Assembly (NCBI GenBank): GCA_035340715.1
Contig: DAOQTX010000021.1
Span: 1 to 43,001, forward strand
Reading direction: 5' to 3'
Length of the DNA stretch: 43,001 nt
DNA from: DAOQTX01 sp035340715
GTDB lineage: Bacteria > Bacteroidota > Bacteroidia > AKYH767-A > OLB10
Position numbers and translations under genes: made by a program
Notes under the pieces: generated by a model
What the model saw: only the letters and a program-made list of their open reading frames with translations
What the model was told of the DNA's origin: nothing
Databases searched by the model: none
Shown here: piece by piece, positions 18,668 through 27,120 of the stretch
How positions within the stretch are numbered: position 1 is the first letter of the stretch
How the letters are laid out: each line of letters starts with the position of its first letter

Positions 18668-20082
18668 CAAACTAATTTAGGCTTGTTTATGAAATACGAA
18701 ATTGCATATCCAGCCGGAAGCAACAATAACACATCGACTTGCAAAAAATATCGGATTTCAATATTTCGAAATTGTGGTCCGGTGCCAAAACAAAGGGCTA
18801 AATAAATAAACAGGAAATAAAACAATATCAGGTACATTTCCGCAAGTGCCATTTTATTTCTAATCATTAAATACAAACCTATAATGCCTAATAAGATTAA
18901 AAGTGTTCGGCCTATAAATAATAAGGAAGCAATTTTCTTGGCCATAGTACTCGTGTCGTTTAATTTGTATTTAAACAATGCTTTCTTCAAATTTAACAGA
19001 GGTAAAGTAACATAGTAATGAAATGGATTTGCTTGGATTTGTTTCGTACGTAATTCATCAAAAAGACTCTTTACTTCTTGGTTACAATTAGGTTCTTTAA
19101 AAGGCTTATTCCAATATCCGCTCCAGTGACTAAAGCTGCTTGCACAATTTTTTGCCATATCAATTACTTGGATTAATTTAAGTGAATCTTCCGTATCTGT
19201 AAATGCAATTGCAGGTATGTCTACATTTTGATTGTGAATGATTTGGTCAAACTGTGGTTGGAATTCAGTTTTAACCGAATAAATATATTGAGTAAACGCA
19301 ATCCAGTCTTCATCTGCGTTGGGTAAACCTCTTAAGTCTTGTGTAATAACAACTTTTTGATGGTTGATGTAATTTCTCAAAGGCCATGGACCATAGATGA
19401 GTAGAAAACCTAACCCAAAAAGGAACACGTATTGTATTCTTTTCTTTAGTTCGTCATGAGAGAAAAAGATGTACAACATTATAAAAGGCAATAAAGGCAA
19501 TAGTTGTGGACGTGTCAATGCAGAAAAACTTAAGAGAGCTGCACTCAAAAAATATTTTGAGTTACGTTTGGAACAAAATAAAACATACAAGCCCCACAAC
19601 ATAAAAAAGAGGCTTGAGGTTTCTGAATATACCACAGGTGTCCAGGTAATTGCAAAAGGATAAAATGCATAAAGTATGGCAGGAACTACTGCTATTTTAT
19701 GTTGTCGATTAAATAATTGAAGGGCAATCTGGTAAATGAACCAAATGCTGATGGTGTCAAGAAACACCTGAACCCAACCTATAATGGGAAAAGCGAGATC
19801 CCAATTTTTTCCGGAGATGAAATAAAATATACCCATAAAAAAACCATACCCTGGCGTTCGTACGAAGTAACCATATTCATGAGATGCATCTAACGTATAT
19901 GTACCGTGGTCAAATAGGTTCTGCATACAAGTAAGCCAAGCCCAAGTGTCGCCATCAACAAAAATATTCTCTCTTCCGAAATAAATTTTTGCTCCAAAAA
20001 GAATGAACACCAAACGCAAAATTAAGCCAGCAATGATGATGGCATTAATGTTTGAAAAAAACTTTCTGAGTAAATTAAACAT
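18667..20082 (-). CDS. Membrane glycosyltransferase of the GT39/ArnT-like (GT-C) type
   Basis: The protein has 471 residues and about eleven membrane helices. After the first helix comes an acidic DGDTW motif near 43-47, in the extracytoplasmic loop where GT-C enzymes hold their catalytic acid, followed by R-T-P-G-Y around 74-78. These are typical of GT39/PMT and ArnT-like enzymes, which transfer a sugar from a polyprenyl-phosphate donor on the outer face of the inner membrane. The gene overlaps the preceding GT2 gene by eight bases. The GT2 product is of the kind that makes polyprenyl-phosphate sugars, so the pair probably forms a donor-and-transfer unit. Confidence 0.8.
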   Translation of the reverse strand: MFNLLRKFFSNINAIIIAGLILRLVFILFGAKIYFGRENIFVDGDTWAWLTCMQNLFDHGTYTLDASHEYGYFVRTPGYGFFMGIFYFISGKNWDLAFPIIGWVQVFLDTISIWFIYQIALQLFNRQHKIAVVPAILYAFYPFAITWTPVVYSETSSLFFMLWGLYVLFCSKRNSKYFLSAALLSFSALTRPQLLPLLPFIMLYIFFSHDELKKRIQYVFLFGLGFLLIYGPWPLRNYINHQKVVITQDLRGLPNADEDWIAFTQYIYSVKTEFQPQFDQIIHNQNVDIPAIAFTDTEDSLKLIQVIDMAKNCASSFSHWSGYWNKPFKEPNCNQEVKSLFDELRTKQIQANPFHYYVTLPLLNLKKALFKYKLNDTSTMAKKIASLLFIGRTLLILLGIIGLYLMIRNKMALAEMYLILFYFLFIYLALCFGTGPQFRNIEIRYFLQVDVLLLLPAGYAISYFINKPKLV

Positions 20083-21058
20083 TGCTATTGGTTTGTGCTA
20101 AAGGAGAACTTGTTTGTTCGTTCCCGTCTTCAATTTTTGATTTAAGTAAAAAGATCGGTCGTTGTTTAACCTGGAAGAAAATTCGAAGTACATATTCTCC
20201 AATTATTCCTATCGAAATCAGCTGAACGCCACTAAAAAGTACAATAGCAACAATTAATGCCGTAAAACCGGTGGGTACTTGGTCGGAAAAAAACTTTTTG
20301 AATAGTACCATAGCCAAATAACCCATAGAAACGATGATAGAAAGTATTCCTAATCGGCTGATAAACTTTATGGGTATTTCCGAAAAATTGAATATGCCAT
20401 TATATGCCAATTTGAAAAGCATGGATAAATTGTACTTGGTTTTTCCGGCAAGCCGTTCATCCCGATCGTATTCAATCCCAATTTGCTTGAATCCTACCCA
20501 AGAACGCATCCCTCTAATGTATCTGCTTTCTTCGGGCATTTTGTTTATTACATCTACCACCCTTCTGCTCATCAAACAAAAGTCACCGCTGTCAACCGGT
20601 AGATTTATATATGATATATTTCCCAATAAGCGGTAGTAAAGATGATAGCACATTTTCTTTATGATACCCTCTTTCCTTTTCTTTCTAACAGCATATACTA
20701 CATCATAGCCTTCGTTCAATTTTGAATAGAAGGAATCTAATAATTCAGGTGGGTCCTGTAAATCACCATCCAATACCATAATTGCTTTAGTGCCCCGACA
20801 ATGTGCAAGTCCTGCCGATAGTGCAACTTGATGTCCAAAATTGCGTGAAAGAAATAAGCTGGTATAATGAGGATTAGAAAGCGAGAGTGCTTGCATCAAT
20901 TCAGCGGTATTGTCTTTGCTGCCATCATCCACTAGAACGACTTCTATGGAATCCGGAAATTGTTGAATCAGTTGATTTAATCTCGTGATTAAGTCTGAAA
21001 AAACTTTTTCTTCGTTATAGAGAGGTATTACCAATGATATAGAAGGCACTTGACTCAT
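20075..21058 (-). CDS. Polyprenyl-phosphate glycosyltransferase, GT2 (DPM1/GtrB/ArnC-like)
   Basis: The protein has 327 residues. The GT-A domain starts with SLVIPLYNEE and has VLVDDGSKD and the MVLDGDLQDPP block containing the nucleotide/metal DxD. MRGMRSWVGF-type residues near 190 and DERLAGKTKYN near 207-217 are the hallmark of the GtrB/DPM1-like subgroup. Two membrane helices at about 235-255 and 268-295 anchor the enzyme. It is expected to make a polyprenyl-phosphate-linked sugar on the cytoplasmic side. It is first in a four-gene minus-strand run (GT2, GT39-like, methyltransferase, asnB), with overlapping or nearly adjacent starts, and is divergent from the methyltransferase at 21144. 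Confidence 0.9.
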   Translation of the reverse strand: MSQVPSISLVIPLYNEEKVFSDLITRLNQLIQQFPDSIEVVLVDDGSKDNTAELMQALSLSNPHYTSLFLSRNFGHQVALSAGLAHCRGTKAIMVLDGDLQDPPELLDSFYSKLNEGYDVVYAVRKKRKEGIIKKMCYHLYYRLLGNISYINLPVDSGDFCLMSRRVVDVINKMPEESRYIRGMRSWVGFKQIGIEYDRDERLAGKTKYNLSMLFKLAYNGIFNFSEIPIKFISRLGILSIIVSMGYLAMVLFKKFFSDQVPTGFTALIVAIVLFSGVQLISIGIIGEYVLRIFFQVKQRPIFLLKSKIEDGNEQTSSPLAQTNSNV

Positions 21059-21077
21059 TCAATGTTAATTGAAGCAA

Positions 21078-21085
21078 CAAAAATA
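21078..21085 (-). promoter_or_regulatory. -7 box upstream of the GT2-GT39-methyltransferase-asnB run
   Basis: TATTTTTG on the minus strand matches TAnnTTTG exactly and ends 19 bases before the GT2 start codon. I see no good -33 partner at the usual distance. Confidence 0.4.
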
Positions 21086-21120
21086 TAATTATTCACCTGA
21101 TTCGATAACGCAGATTAGAT

Positions 21121-21128
21121 TAAATTTG
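21121..21128 (+). promoter_or_regulatory. -7 box upstream of the 21144 operon
   Basis: TAAATTTG matches TAnnTTTG exactly and ends 15 bases before the ATG at 21144. The -33 region is not clear. Together with the box at 21078-21085 it makes this 85-base gap a divergent promoter region. Confidence 0.4.
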
Positions 21129-21143
21129 CCTTCTATCTGATTT

Positions 21144-22064
21144 ATGAATTTAGAATCGAAATTTGATGAAATAAGAAAGCTGAGCAAAATGGCCTATGGC
21201 AATCATGAAATTTGGCCGGGTTATTTTGACAGAAGGTTCTACGAATTCAATCAATATTATTCCTACTTTCCAAAAGAAAAACTACCTAATTGCCTTGAGT
21301 TGGGCTGTGGTTTAGGATATCATTCCGCTTTCTTGTCGCAGGTATTCGATCATGTAGTTTCTACTGATTTGGAAGATGCTTCAAGCGAAGATCATGCAAT
21401 TGGTTTGGATCGCACGCGTGAGTTTCTGGCTCAATTAGGCGTTTCCAATGTAAGAGTCGAAGGATGTTCAGCTGAAGAACTACCTTTTCCAGACGATAGT
21501 TTTGATTTTGTGTATTCAAATTTTGTAATGGAACATGTGCCCGATAGAAGCAAAGCATTTAAGGAAATATATAGAGTTCTAAAACCAGGAGCGTATCATT
21601 TTTGTGTAGTCCCTTCTCGATTTGATAAGTTTTATGCTTTGATCTACTATTATCTTTATTTAATAGAACGAGTGTACAGTAGGTCAATAGGCAAGTGGCT
21701 TAAGAAAAAACATAGTTCTGATTCCGAATTTGAAAGAGAAGATGTACAAAATAATAAAAGCATGTTGCGTCATTTTCCATTTCCACCTCCTCATGGAGCT
21801 TATCCGCATTATTTCGCTGAGCTTATTCAATGGGGAACATCTAAATGGAAAAATCAAATTGAAAAAAGTGGTTTGTATACTAAGGTAGTAGATGCTACCA
21901 CTCAATTTAATCCTGTGGTTCAAATCTTCTTTACACTTTTCCCAAAATGGAGTTTACAATCAAAGAAAAGATGGATGAATGCAGAAGTAAGGTTTGGACA
22001 ATATAAAATATTTAAATGGATTGGATATAATGCTGTATTGGTTTACAAAAAGCAAGAGCATTAA
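21144..22064 (+). CDS. Class I SAM-dependent methyltransferase (Methyltransf_11-like)
   Basis: The protein has 306 residues. Motif I is LELGCGLGYHSAF near 52-64; STDLED follows as the acidic end of strand 2; EELPFPDDSFDFVYSNFVMEHV around 114-135 holds motifs III-IV with the family's post-loop histidine. The C-terminal third has basic and aromatic residues with a hydrophobic stretch (FYALIYYYLYLIERVY) that may associate with the membrane. Probably a sugar or lipid-carrier-linked substrate is methylated; this cannot be fixed from sequence. It is the first gene of a rightward run continuing to 28231 with tight spacing (five bases to the flippase). Confidence 0.83.
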   Translation: MNLESKFDEIRKLSKMAYGNHEIWPGYFDRRFYEFNQYYSYFPKEKLPNCLELGCGLGYHSAFLSQVFDHVVSTDLEDASSEDHAIGLDRTREFLAQLGVSNVRVEGCSAEELPFPDDSFDFVYSNFVMEHVPDRSKAFKEIYRVLKPGAYHFCVVPSRFDKFYALIYYYLYLIERVYSRSIGKWLKKKHSSDSEFEREDVQNNKSMLRHFPFPPPHGAYPHYFAELIQWGTSKWKNQIEKSGLYTKVVDATTQFNPVVQIFFTLFPKWSLQSKKRWMNAEVRFGQYKIFKWIGYNAVLVYKKQEH

Positions 22065-22069
22065 TACAA

Positions 22070-23539
22070 ATGACCAACAGTAAAACATCTCAAGTTCTTT
22101 TTTTAACCATAGGGAATGGAATAAACATTCTCATCAATTTTTTAATGCTTCCGTATTTAGTGCGGGCAATGAGCTACGAGGATTATGGTTCCTACGGACA
22201 GGTGTTAATTGTAACCGGATTCTTGCAAACCATATTTACCTTTAATCTGAATCAGGTTAGTAATTTATACCTGGCAAAATATCAGGACTCTATACGTAAT
22301 GTTTTTTCAACTCTGATGCGAATCAGCGGACTGCTTGCTCTTTTATCAGTAGTTATTTTGTTTCTATCGGCTCCTATTCTCGAATATTCCTTTAACAATC
22401 CTAAGATTGATAATTTATTGTTTCTTTCTTTTCTGTTTATGTTTACTCAAGTACCTATTCCTGTTTTAATGTCGGTATTGATTTTTTTAGGAAAGGCAAA
22501 ACAACAAACCAAACTTTTAATCATCAGTAACTTAATTAAAGTAGCATTTATCTTTATTGCTATTCAGTTCTATAATTCAGTAGAGATATTGGTTATAGGG
22601 ATTGGAATTGCCGGTTTGATTCAATTGCTCATGTTTTATTTTTCCATTCCACCAGAGGTTAGAAATGTAAATCAGATGGACAAAAAATTGCGTAAAGAAA
22701 TTTTAGGTACTGCTGCGCCTTTAACTTTATCTTCAGTGGTTGAACGATCGGTTTTTTTCATTGATGGTGTAATGATCAGTTCCTTACTTTCAACAACTGA
22801 TTATGCGATTTATAGAGCCGGAGCTTTTGAAGTGCCATTTGTAGCCGGGTTATATGGATCTATCAGTGCAATAGTAATGCCTGAAGTAGCCCGCCTATTT
22901 ATGGGGAATAACAAAGCAGAAATTATTCGACTGAAGAAAAAGGCCATCATCCATTCTGCATTTATTATATATCCGATTCTGGTTTTTCTGTTGTTTTTCT
23001 CCCAGCCATTGGTTCAATCTTATTTGACAGAAAACTATGCAAAGAGTGCTTTGGTATTTTCAATCTTTAATCTTTCCTTACTAATTCGGATTAATGATTT
23101 TCAAGACGTGATTGTTATCGCGGGAAAGACAAAATTTATTTTTTACAATATTGTTTGGTTGGTAATTCTCAATTTGGGACTAAATTATTTCTTTATAAAA
23201 CACTTTGGAATAGCGGGTAGCGCAGCTGCTTTTATAGTGTTTTTATTCGTATTCGCATATATCTTGGCCAAAAAACAGAGTCAGATTTTGAATTGCAGAT
23301 TACATGACTTATTTGACGTGATTTCGTTTTTGAAAATCTTATCAATTGCAATCATTCTGTGCTGTATGGTGCACTTGATGTATACTTTTTGGATGACCAA
23401 TGTATGGTTTCTGGTATTTGTGTCGCCATTTTATCTATTGGCATCATATCTTATTATATATAAAGTGCGTATCATTGAAGTAGATTTAATTAATAAGTTA
23501 GTGCTGAAGATTCCTGTATTAAATAAACTGTTTAAGTAA
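22070..23539 (+). CDS. Polysaccharide flippase (Wzx-like, MOP superfamily)
   Basis: The protein has 489 residues and about twelve to fourteen membrane helices, the full length of the oligosaccharide flippase family. The N-terminus has the typical start of the family: a first helix with GNGINILINFLMLPYLVR, then an E/D-Y-G-S-Y-G-Q turn around 38-44. Such proteins carry undecaprenyl-linked repeat units from the cytoplasmic to the periplasmic face. The gene starts five bases after the methyltransferase stop, and the acetyltransferase begins on the base after its own stop, which indicates one transcript. Confidence 0.9.
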   Translation: MTNSKTSQVLFLTIGNGINILINFLMLPYLVRAMSYEDYGSYGQVLIVTGFLQTIFTFNLNQVSNLYLAKYQDSIRNVFSTLMRISGLLALLSVVILFLSAPILEYSFNNPKIDNLLFLSFLFMFTQVPIPVLMSVLIFLGKAKQQTKLLIISNLIKVAFIFIAIQFYNSVEILVIGIGIAGLIQLLMFYFSIPPEVRNVNQMDKKLRKEILGTAAPLTLSSVVERSVFFIDGVMISSLLSTTDYAIYRAGAFEVPFVAGLYGSISAIVMPEVARLFMGNNKAEIIRLKKKAIIHSAFIIYPILVFLLFFSQPLVQSYLTENYAKSALVFSIFNLSLLIRINDFQDVIVIAGKTKFIFYNIVWLVILNLGLNYFFIKHFGIAGSAAAFIVFLFVFAYILAKKQSQILNCRLHDLFDVISFLKILSIAIILCCMVHLMYTFWMTNVWFLVFVSPFYLLASYLIIYKVRIIEVDLINKLVLKIPVLNKLFK

Positions 23540-24067
23540 ATGTCATTGGGTTTGTTACGAAATTATTTTAAATGGATTAATCGCCCTTATTATGTTCGAT
23601 ACAAGTTGGGCTATCTTTTTGTTTGTTGGTTTTTTCAGCGAGTGTTACGCATACATTCCGAAATACCTTTTCTAATCCACTTTACCAATAAAGTACAAGG
23701 CTTTGAACGTATTGAAATGGAAGACGAAGTGGTTAAGGCAAATTTCTTGAGTAGTGGCGGTACATACATTACGGTATTTGATGGTACAACCTTAAAAATT
23801 GGCAAAGGGACCATATGGGCGTATAATATTTGCATTCAAACCGGTAACCATACGCCCGGTTCTTTATCGGAATATGATGTAGCATCTGTAGAAATTGGGT
23901 CGAATTGTTGGATTGGAAATGGCGCTGCCATTTTAGCCGGAGTTACTTTAGGAAACAATGTGATCGTTGGAGCCAATGCAGTCGTAACAAAATCTTTTCC
24001 CGATAACGTGATTATCGGGGGGGTGCCGGCTACCATCATTAAAGAAATTTCTGATAGAGAAGTTTGA
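23540..24067 (+). CDS. Hexapeptide-repeat (left-handed beta-helix) acyltransferase
   Basis: The protein has 175 residues. From about 60 on it shows isoleucine/valine/leucine-rich hexapeptide turns (IEIGSNCWIGNGAAILAGV, then LGNNVIVGANAVV), ending with DNVIIGGVPATIIK, the usual C-terminus of the WcaF/CatB/maltose-acetyltransferase group. A histidine in GNHTPG near 94-99 is at the position of the catalytic histidine of trimeric members. It likely O- or N-acetylates a sugar of the glycan. The N-terminal 55 residues are basic and aromatic, possibly for membrane or lipid-linked substrate contact. It follows the flippase with no gap. Confidence 0.87.
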   Translation: MSLGLLRNYFKWINRPYYVRYKLGYLFVCWFFQRVLRIHSEIPFLIHFTNKVQGFERIEMEDEVVKANFLSSGGTYITVFDGTTLKIGKGTIWAYNICIQTGNHTPGSLSEYDVASVEIGSNCWIGNGAAILAGVTLGNNVIVGANAVVTKSFPDNVIIGGVPATIIKEISDREV

Positions 24068-24118
24068 TTACTAGAGCCTTTTATTTAACTAAGTATTTAC
24101 ACTACTTTTAGAACCAAC

Positions 24119-25831
24119 ATGTGTGGATTTTGTGGAATAATTCGATTTGATGATCAAGTTGTAGATCATACAGTTCTTAAGGCGATGAGCCAATCAATAG
24201 CCCATAGAGGGCCCGATGAATCAAGAGTTTGGATAAATCAAGTTCGGAACGTAGGATTAGCTCATCAACGTTTAGCCATTATAGATTTAAGTTCGGATGC
24301 AGGACAACCCATGCACTTAGATTCAAATCTGAGCATCGTTTTCAATGGAGAAATATATAACTATATAGAATTAAGAGAAGATTTGATAAAGCAAGGTGTG
24401 AACTTTAAAACTCAAAGCGACACCGAAGTATTAATACAATTGTTCAAAATATATGGGAAAGATTGTTTGGAAAAGTTAGATGGCATGTTTGCGTTCGCTA
24501 TTTACAATCAGCAAACAAAGGAAATATTTTTAGCTCGTGATCGAGTTGGGGAAAAGCCATTGTATTATGTACTTTCTGATAATTATTTTCTCTTTGGCTC
24601 AGAAATAAAATCTTTTTTCCCGTATATGAATTTGAAAGTCGATTTAGATCGAGTCTCAAATTACTTATTCAGCGGTGAAATTTTATATCATCATGGAACA
24701 TGCTTTAAACAAGTGGAAAGTATGCCGGCTGCTTCATGGATGTCGATTCAAAACGGGAACAAACAAACAGGAACCTACTGGGAGATTGATCTCTCCAAGA
24801 AAGTACGTTATACCAATGAACAGGACTATATAGATCACTTCAGAGAGTTGTTTGATCAATCGGTAAAGCGAAGATTGCGTTCTGATGTAACCGTAGGTAG
24901 TAGTTTGTCTGGTGGAATAGATTCTTCTTCCATTGTTTGTTCTGTTTCAAAACAATCGAAATTAAAGTATAAAACTTTTTCGGCCCGATTTCCAGGAGCT
25001 GAAAAGGATGAAGGAGTATGGATTGACAAAGTAGTTCAAAAAACCGGAGTTGAGAACATTTCGATTCTTCCTCAAGCGAATGCAATGCTTGATCTATTAA
25101 AAAAATTACTCTGGCATCAGGAATTTTTAATTGGTTCATCCAGCATTTTTGCTCAGTATGAAGTCATGCAAAGTGTAAGAGCAAATGAAGTTATCGTATT
25201 ATTAGATGGGCAAGGAGCTGATGAGTTCTTAGCGGGCTACGACAATTTAAGATACTATTCTATTTGGGATGCTTACCGCAGAGGAGATTGGAAAAGATTT
25301 AAGCATGAATCAAAAACATTAAGAGCAAAAGGCAATAAGGTTTCAGTAGGATGGATGTTTTTATTGGATCCAATTTTAATTCCATTGGGAATTAAGAGAT
25401 CGGTTTATCAGAATGGGACTACACTAAAGGAGCAGTTAAAATATTCTATTACTACAACTTTAGCAGAACTACTGCGCTATGCCGATAGAAACTCAATGGC
25501 CGCTAGCGTAGAAGTACGATTGCCTTTTACGTATCACAAATTAATTGAATTTGCATTTGCCATTCCTGATGAGTTGATTTATAAGAATGGCCGTACCAAG
25601 TACATTTTACGAGAAAGCATGAGAGAGGATTTACCTTATGAAATCTACAATCGAATAGACAAAATTGGCTTTGCTCCTCCACAGAATAATTGGATTCAAA
25701 CAGAGCCATGGCAAAAAGAATTTCAGCGCAGTGTGGCTCTTCTAAGTGAAAAAGGAATTGATGCTCGGCAATGCGATACATTTAGAACCATAATAAGTGC
25801 TAATTTTCTAGAGACATTTTCGCTTTCATGA
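24119..25831 (+). CDS. asnB: Second AsnB-like glutamine-dependent amidotransferase
   Basis: The protein has 570 residues, with Cys2 as the glutaminase nucleophile (MCGFCGIIRF). HRGPDE is near 29-34, FNGEIYNY near 75-82 and SDTEV near 100-104. The ATP-pyrophosphatase loop is SGGIDSS at 264-270. The later nucleotide-site segment reads DGQGADEFLAGY instead of the LSGDGADELFGGY type, and the region behind it is shorter than in the first copy. The two copies therefore belong to different subgroups and probably modify different carboxylates. The stop overlaps the start of the next glycosyltransferase by four bases (ATGA). A TACTTTTA sequence at 24103-24110, one base off the -7 consensus, may give it its own promoter. 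Confidence 0.92.
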   Translation: MCGFCGIIRFDDQVVDHTVLKAMSQSIAHRGPDESRVWINQVRNVGLAHQRLAIIDLSSDAGQPMHLDSNLSIVFNGEIYNYIELREDLIKQGVNFKTQSDTEVLIQLFKIYGKDCLEKLDGMFAFAIYNQQTKEIFLARDRVGEKPLYYVLSDNYFLFGSEIKSFFPYMNLKVDLDRVSNYLFSGEILYHHGTCFKQVESMPAASWMSIQNGNKQTGTYWEIDLSKKVRYTNEQDYIDHFRELFDQSVKRRLRSDVTVGSSLSGGIDSSSIVCSVSKQSKLKYKTFSARFPGAEKDEGVWIDKVVQKTGVENISILPQANAMLDLLKKLLWHQEFLIGSSSIFAQYEVMQSVRANEVIVLLDGQGADEFLAGYDNLRYYSIWDAYRRGDWKRFKHESKTLRAKGNKVSVGWMFLLDPILIPLGIKRSVYQNGTTLKEQLKYSITTTLAELLRYADRNSMAASVEVRLPFTYHKLIEFAFAIPDELIYKNGRTKYILRESMREDLPYEIYNRIDKIGFAPPQNNWIQTEPWQKEFQRSVALLSEKGIDARQCDTFRTIISANFLETFSLS

Positions 25832-27120
25832 GAATATTGCTGCTCTCATATTATTTTCCACACATCAATGTAGTCAGCAGTGATCGTACTTTTTCTTGGG
25901 CAGAATGTCTTTCAAAGTATCATTCCATCACAGTTGTTACACGCCATTTTGCTAATGGACAAAAAGGTTCTTGGAGTCAGTTGCTTGTTCAAGATCAATC
26001 TGAGATAGAAATTAAGAAAGGCGAACGCTACGATGTGCATTATCTTCCATCAAAAAGGCATTCGCTTTACCAATTTAAATACATGAGCGCTCCCACTGGT
26101 ATTTTAAGTAGCTTATCCCATCTCTTTTTAAATGCCACCGGTAATCTTAATAGTGAATCAGATGCACACCGATCCTTTTATCGCTATGCTGAGAGGTTGT
26201 GCAGTCAGAATGAGTATGATCTTATCATAGTTAGTTCTCCACCATTGAATATGATAAAGCTGGGCGCTTACCTTTCAAGTAAATTCAGAATAAAGCTTCA
26301 GGTAGATATGAGAGATCTATGGCACAATGATGAATTAAAAGAGCACATGAGTTTACCTTTGAATGTTCGGATATTAAATTCCATCAAACGATATTATGTT
26401 CATCGTTGGATTCAACAAGCTGATCTCATCACTACGGTAAGTGAACCCATAGCTGAATTTATTCATAAATTTTCGGGTAAAAAATGCTCAACCATTCGCA
26501 ATGGGTTTAATGAGCAATTGTATGCAAACAAAAACGAGATCAGAAAATTCAATGCGTTCAGTATTTTATTTAGTGGAACTTATTATCCGGCTCAAGATTT
26601 ATCAATCTTCTCAAATGGATTTAATCTGTTTTATCAAAGGCTCGAAAATGCTTCAAGCGTGAATGTCATTTTGCTGGGAGTTAATTCGATTCCTTTAGTG
26701 AGTCATAGGCTCAAATCTAATTTGCCAACGGACGTGATTATTGAGTATGAAAGAAAGACGACTACTGAGGCGGCTCTTATTGCAATGCAATCGCATGTGA
26801 TTGTGCATTGTGGGTGGAAAGGATACAAAGGAATTTATACCACCAAATTATTTGATTTTATTGCCAGCGGAGCTAATCTTATGATTGCTCCGGGTGACGG
26901 TAATGTTATGGATGAAACAGTTTTAAGTACCAATACAGGGGTGATTGCTAATAGTGCAGAAGAAGTGTGCGATTGGCTTTATCAGTGGTATCAAGTTTGG
27001 GTAAGTAATGGTAGTCTTGAGAGCAATCGAAATGAAGAATTGATTGCACAATATTCACGAACTCATCAAGCAGAACGATTAAAAGCTATTATTGATACTG
27101 AAATTAATAATGGGAACTAG
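25828..27120 (+). CDS. Glycosyltransferase, GT4-like (GT-B fold)
   Basis: The protein has 430 residues. The N-terminal Rossmann half opens with MRILLLSYYFPHINVVSSDR, with conserved SSPP near 132-135 and VDMRDLWHND near 154-163, the acceptor/phosphate region. The C-terminal half has the ILFSGTYYPAQDL turn and the helix TKLFDFIASGANLMIAP where the donor binds; the classical second glutamate of the E-x7-E motif is replaced. It belongs to the group of capsule/LPS GT4 enzymes with a D-M-R-D-L-W motif. The start codon overlaps the asnB stop (ATGA), so the genes are coupled. Confidence 0.83.
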   Translation: MRILLLSYYFPHINVVSSDRTFSWAECLSKYHSITVVTRHFANGQKGSWSQLLVQDQSEIEIKKGERYDVHYLPSKRHSLYQFKYMSAPTGILSSLSHLFLNATGNLNSESDAHRSFYRYAERLCSQNEYDLIIVSSPPLNMIKLGAYLSSKFRIKLQVDMRDLWHNDELKEHMSLPLNVRILNSIKRYYVHRWIQQADLITTVSEPIAEFIHKFSGKKCSTIRNGFNEQLYANKNEIRKFNAFSILFSGTYYPAQDLSIFSNGFNLFYQRLENASSVNVILLGVNSIPLVSHRLKSNLPTDVIIEYERKTTTEAALIAMQSHVIVHCGWKGYKGIYTTKLFDFIASGANLMIAPGDGNVMDETVLSTNTGVIANSAEEVCDWLYQWYQVWVSNGSLESNRNEELIAQYSRTHQAERLKAIIDTEINNGN

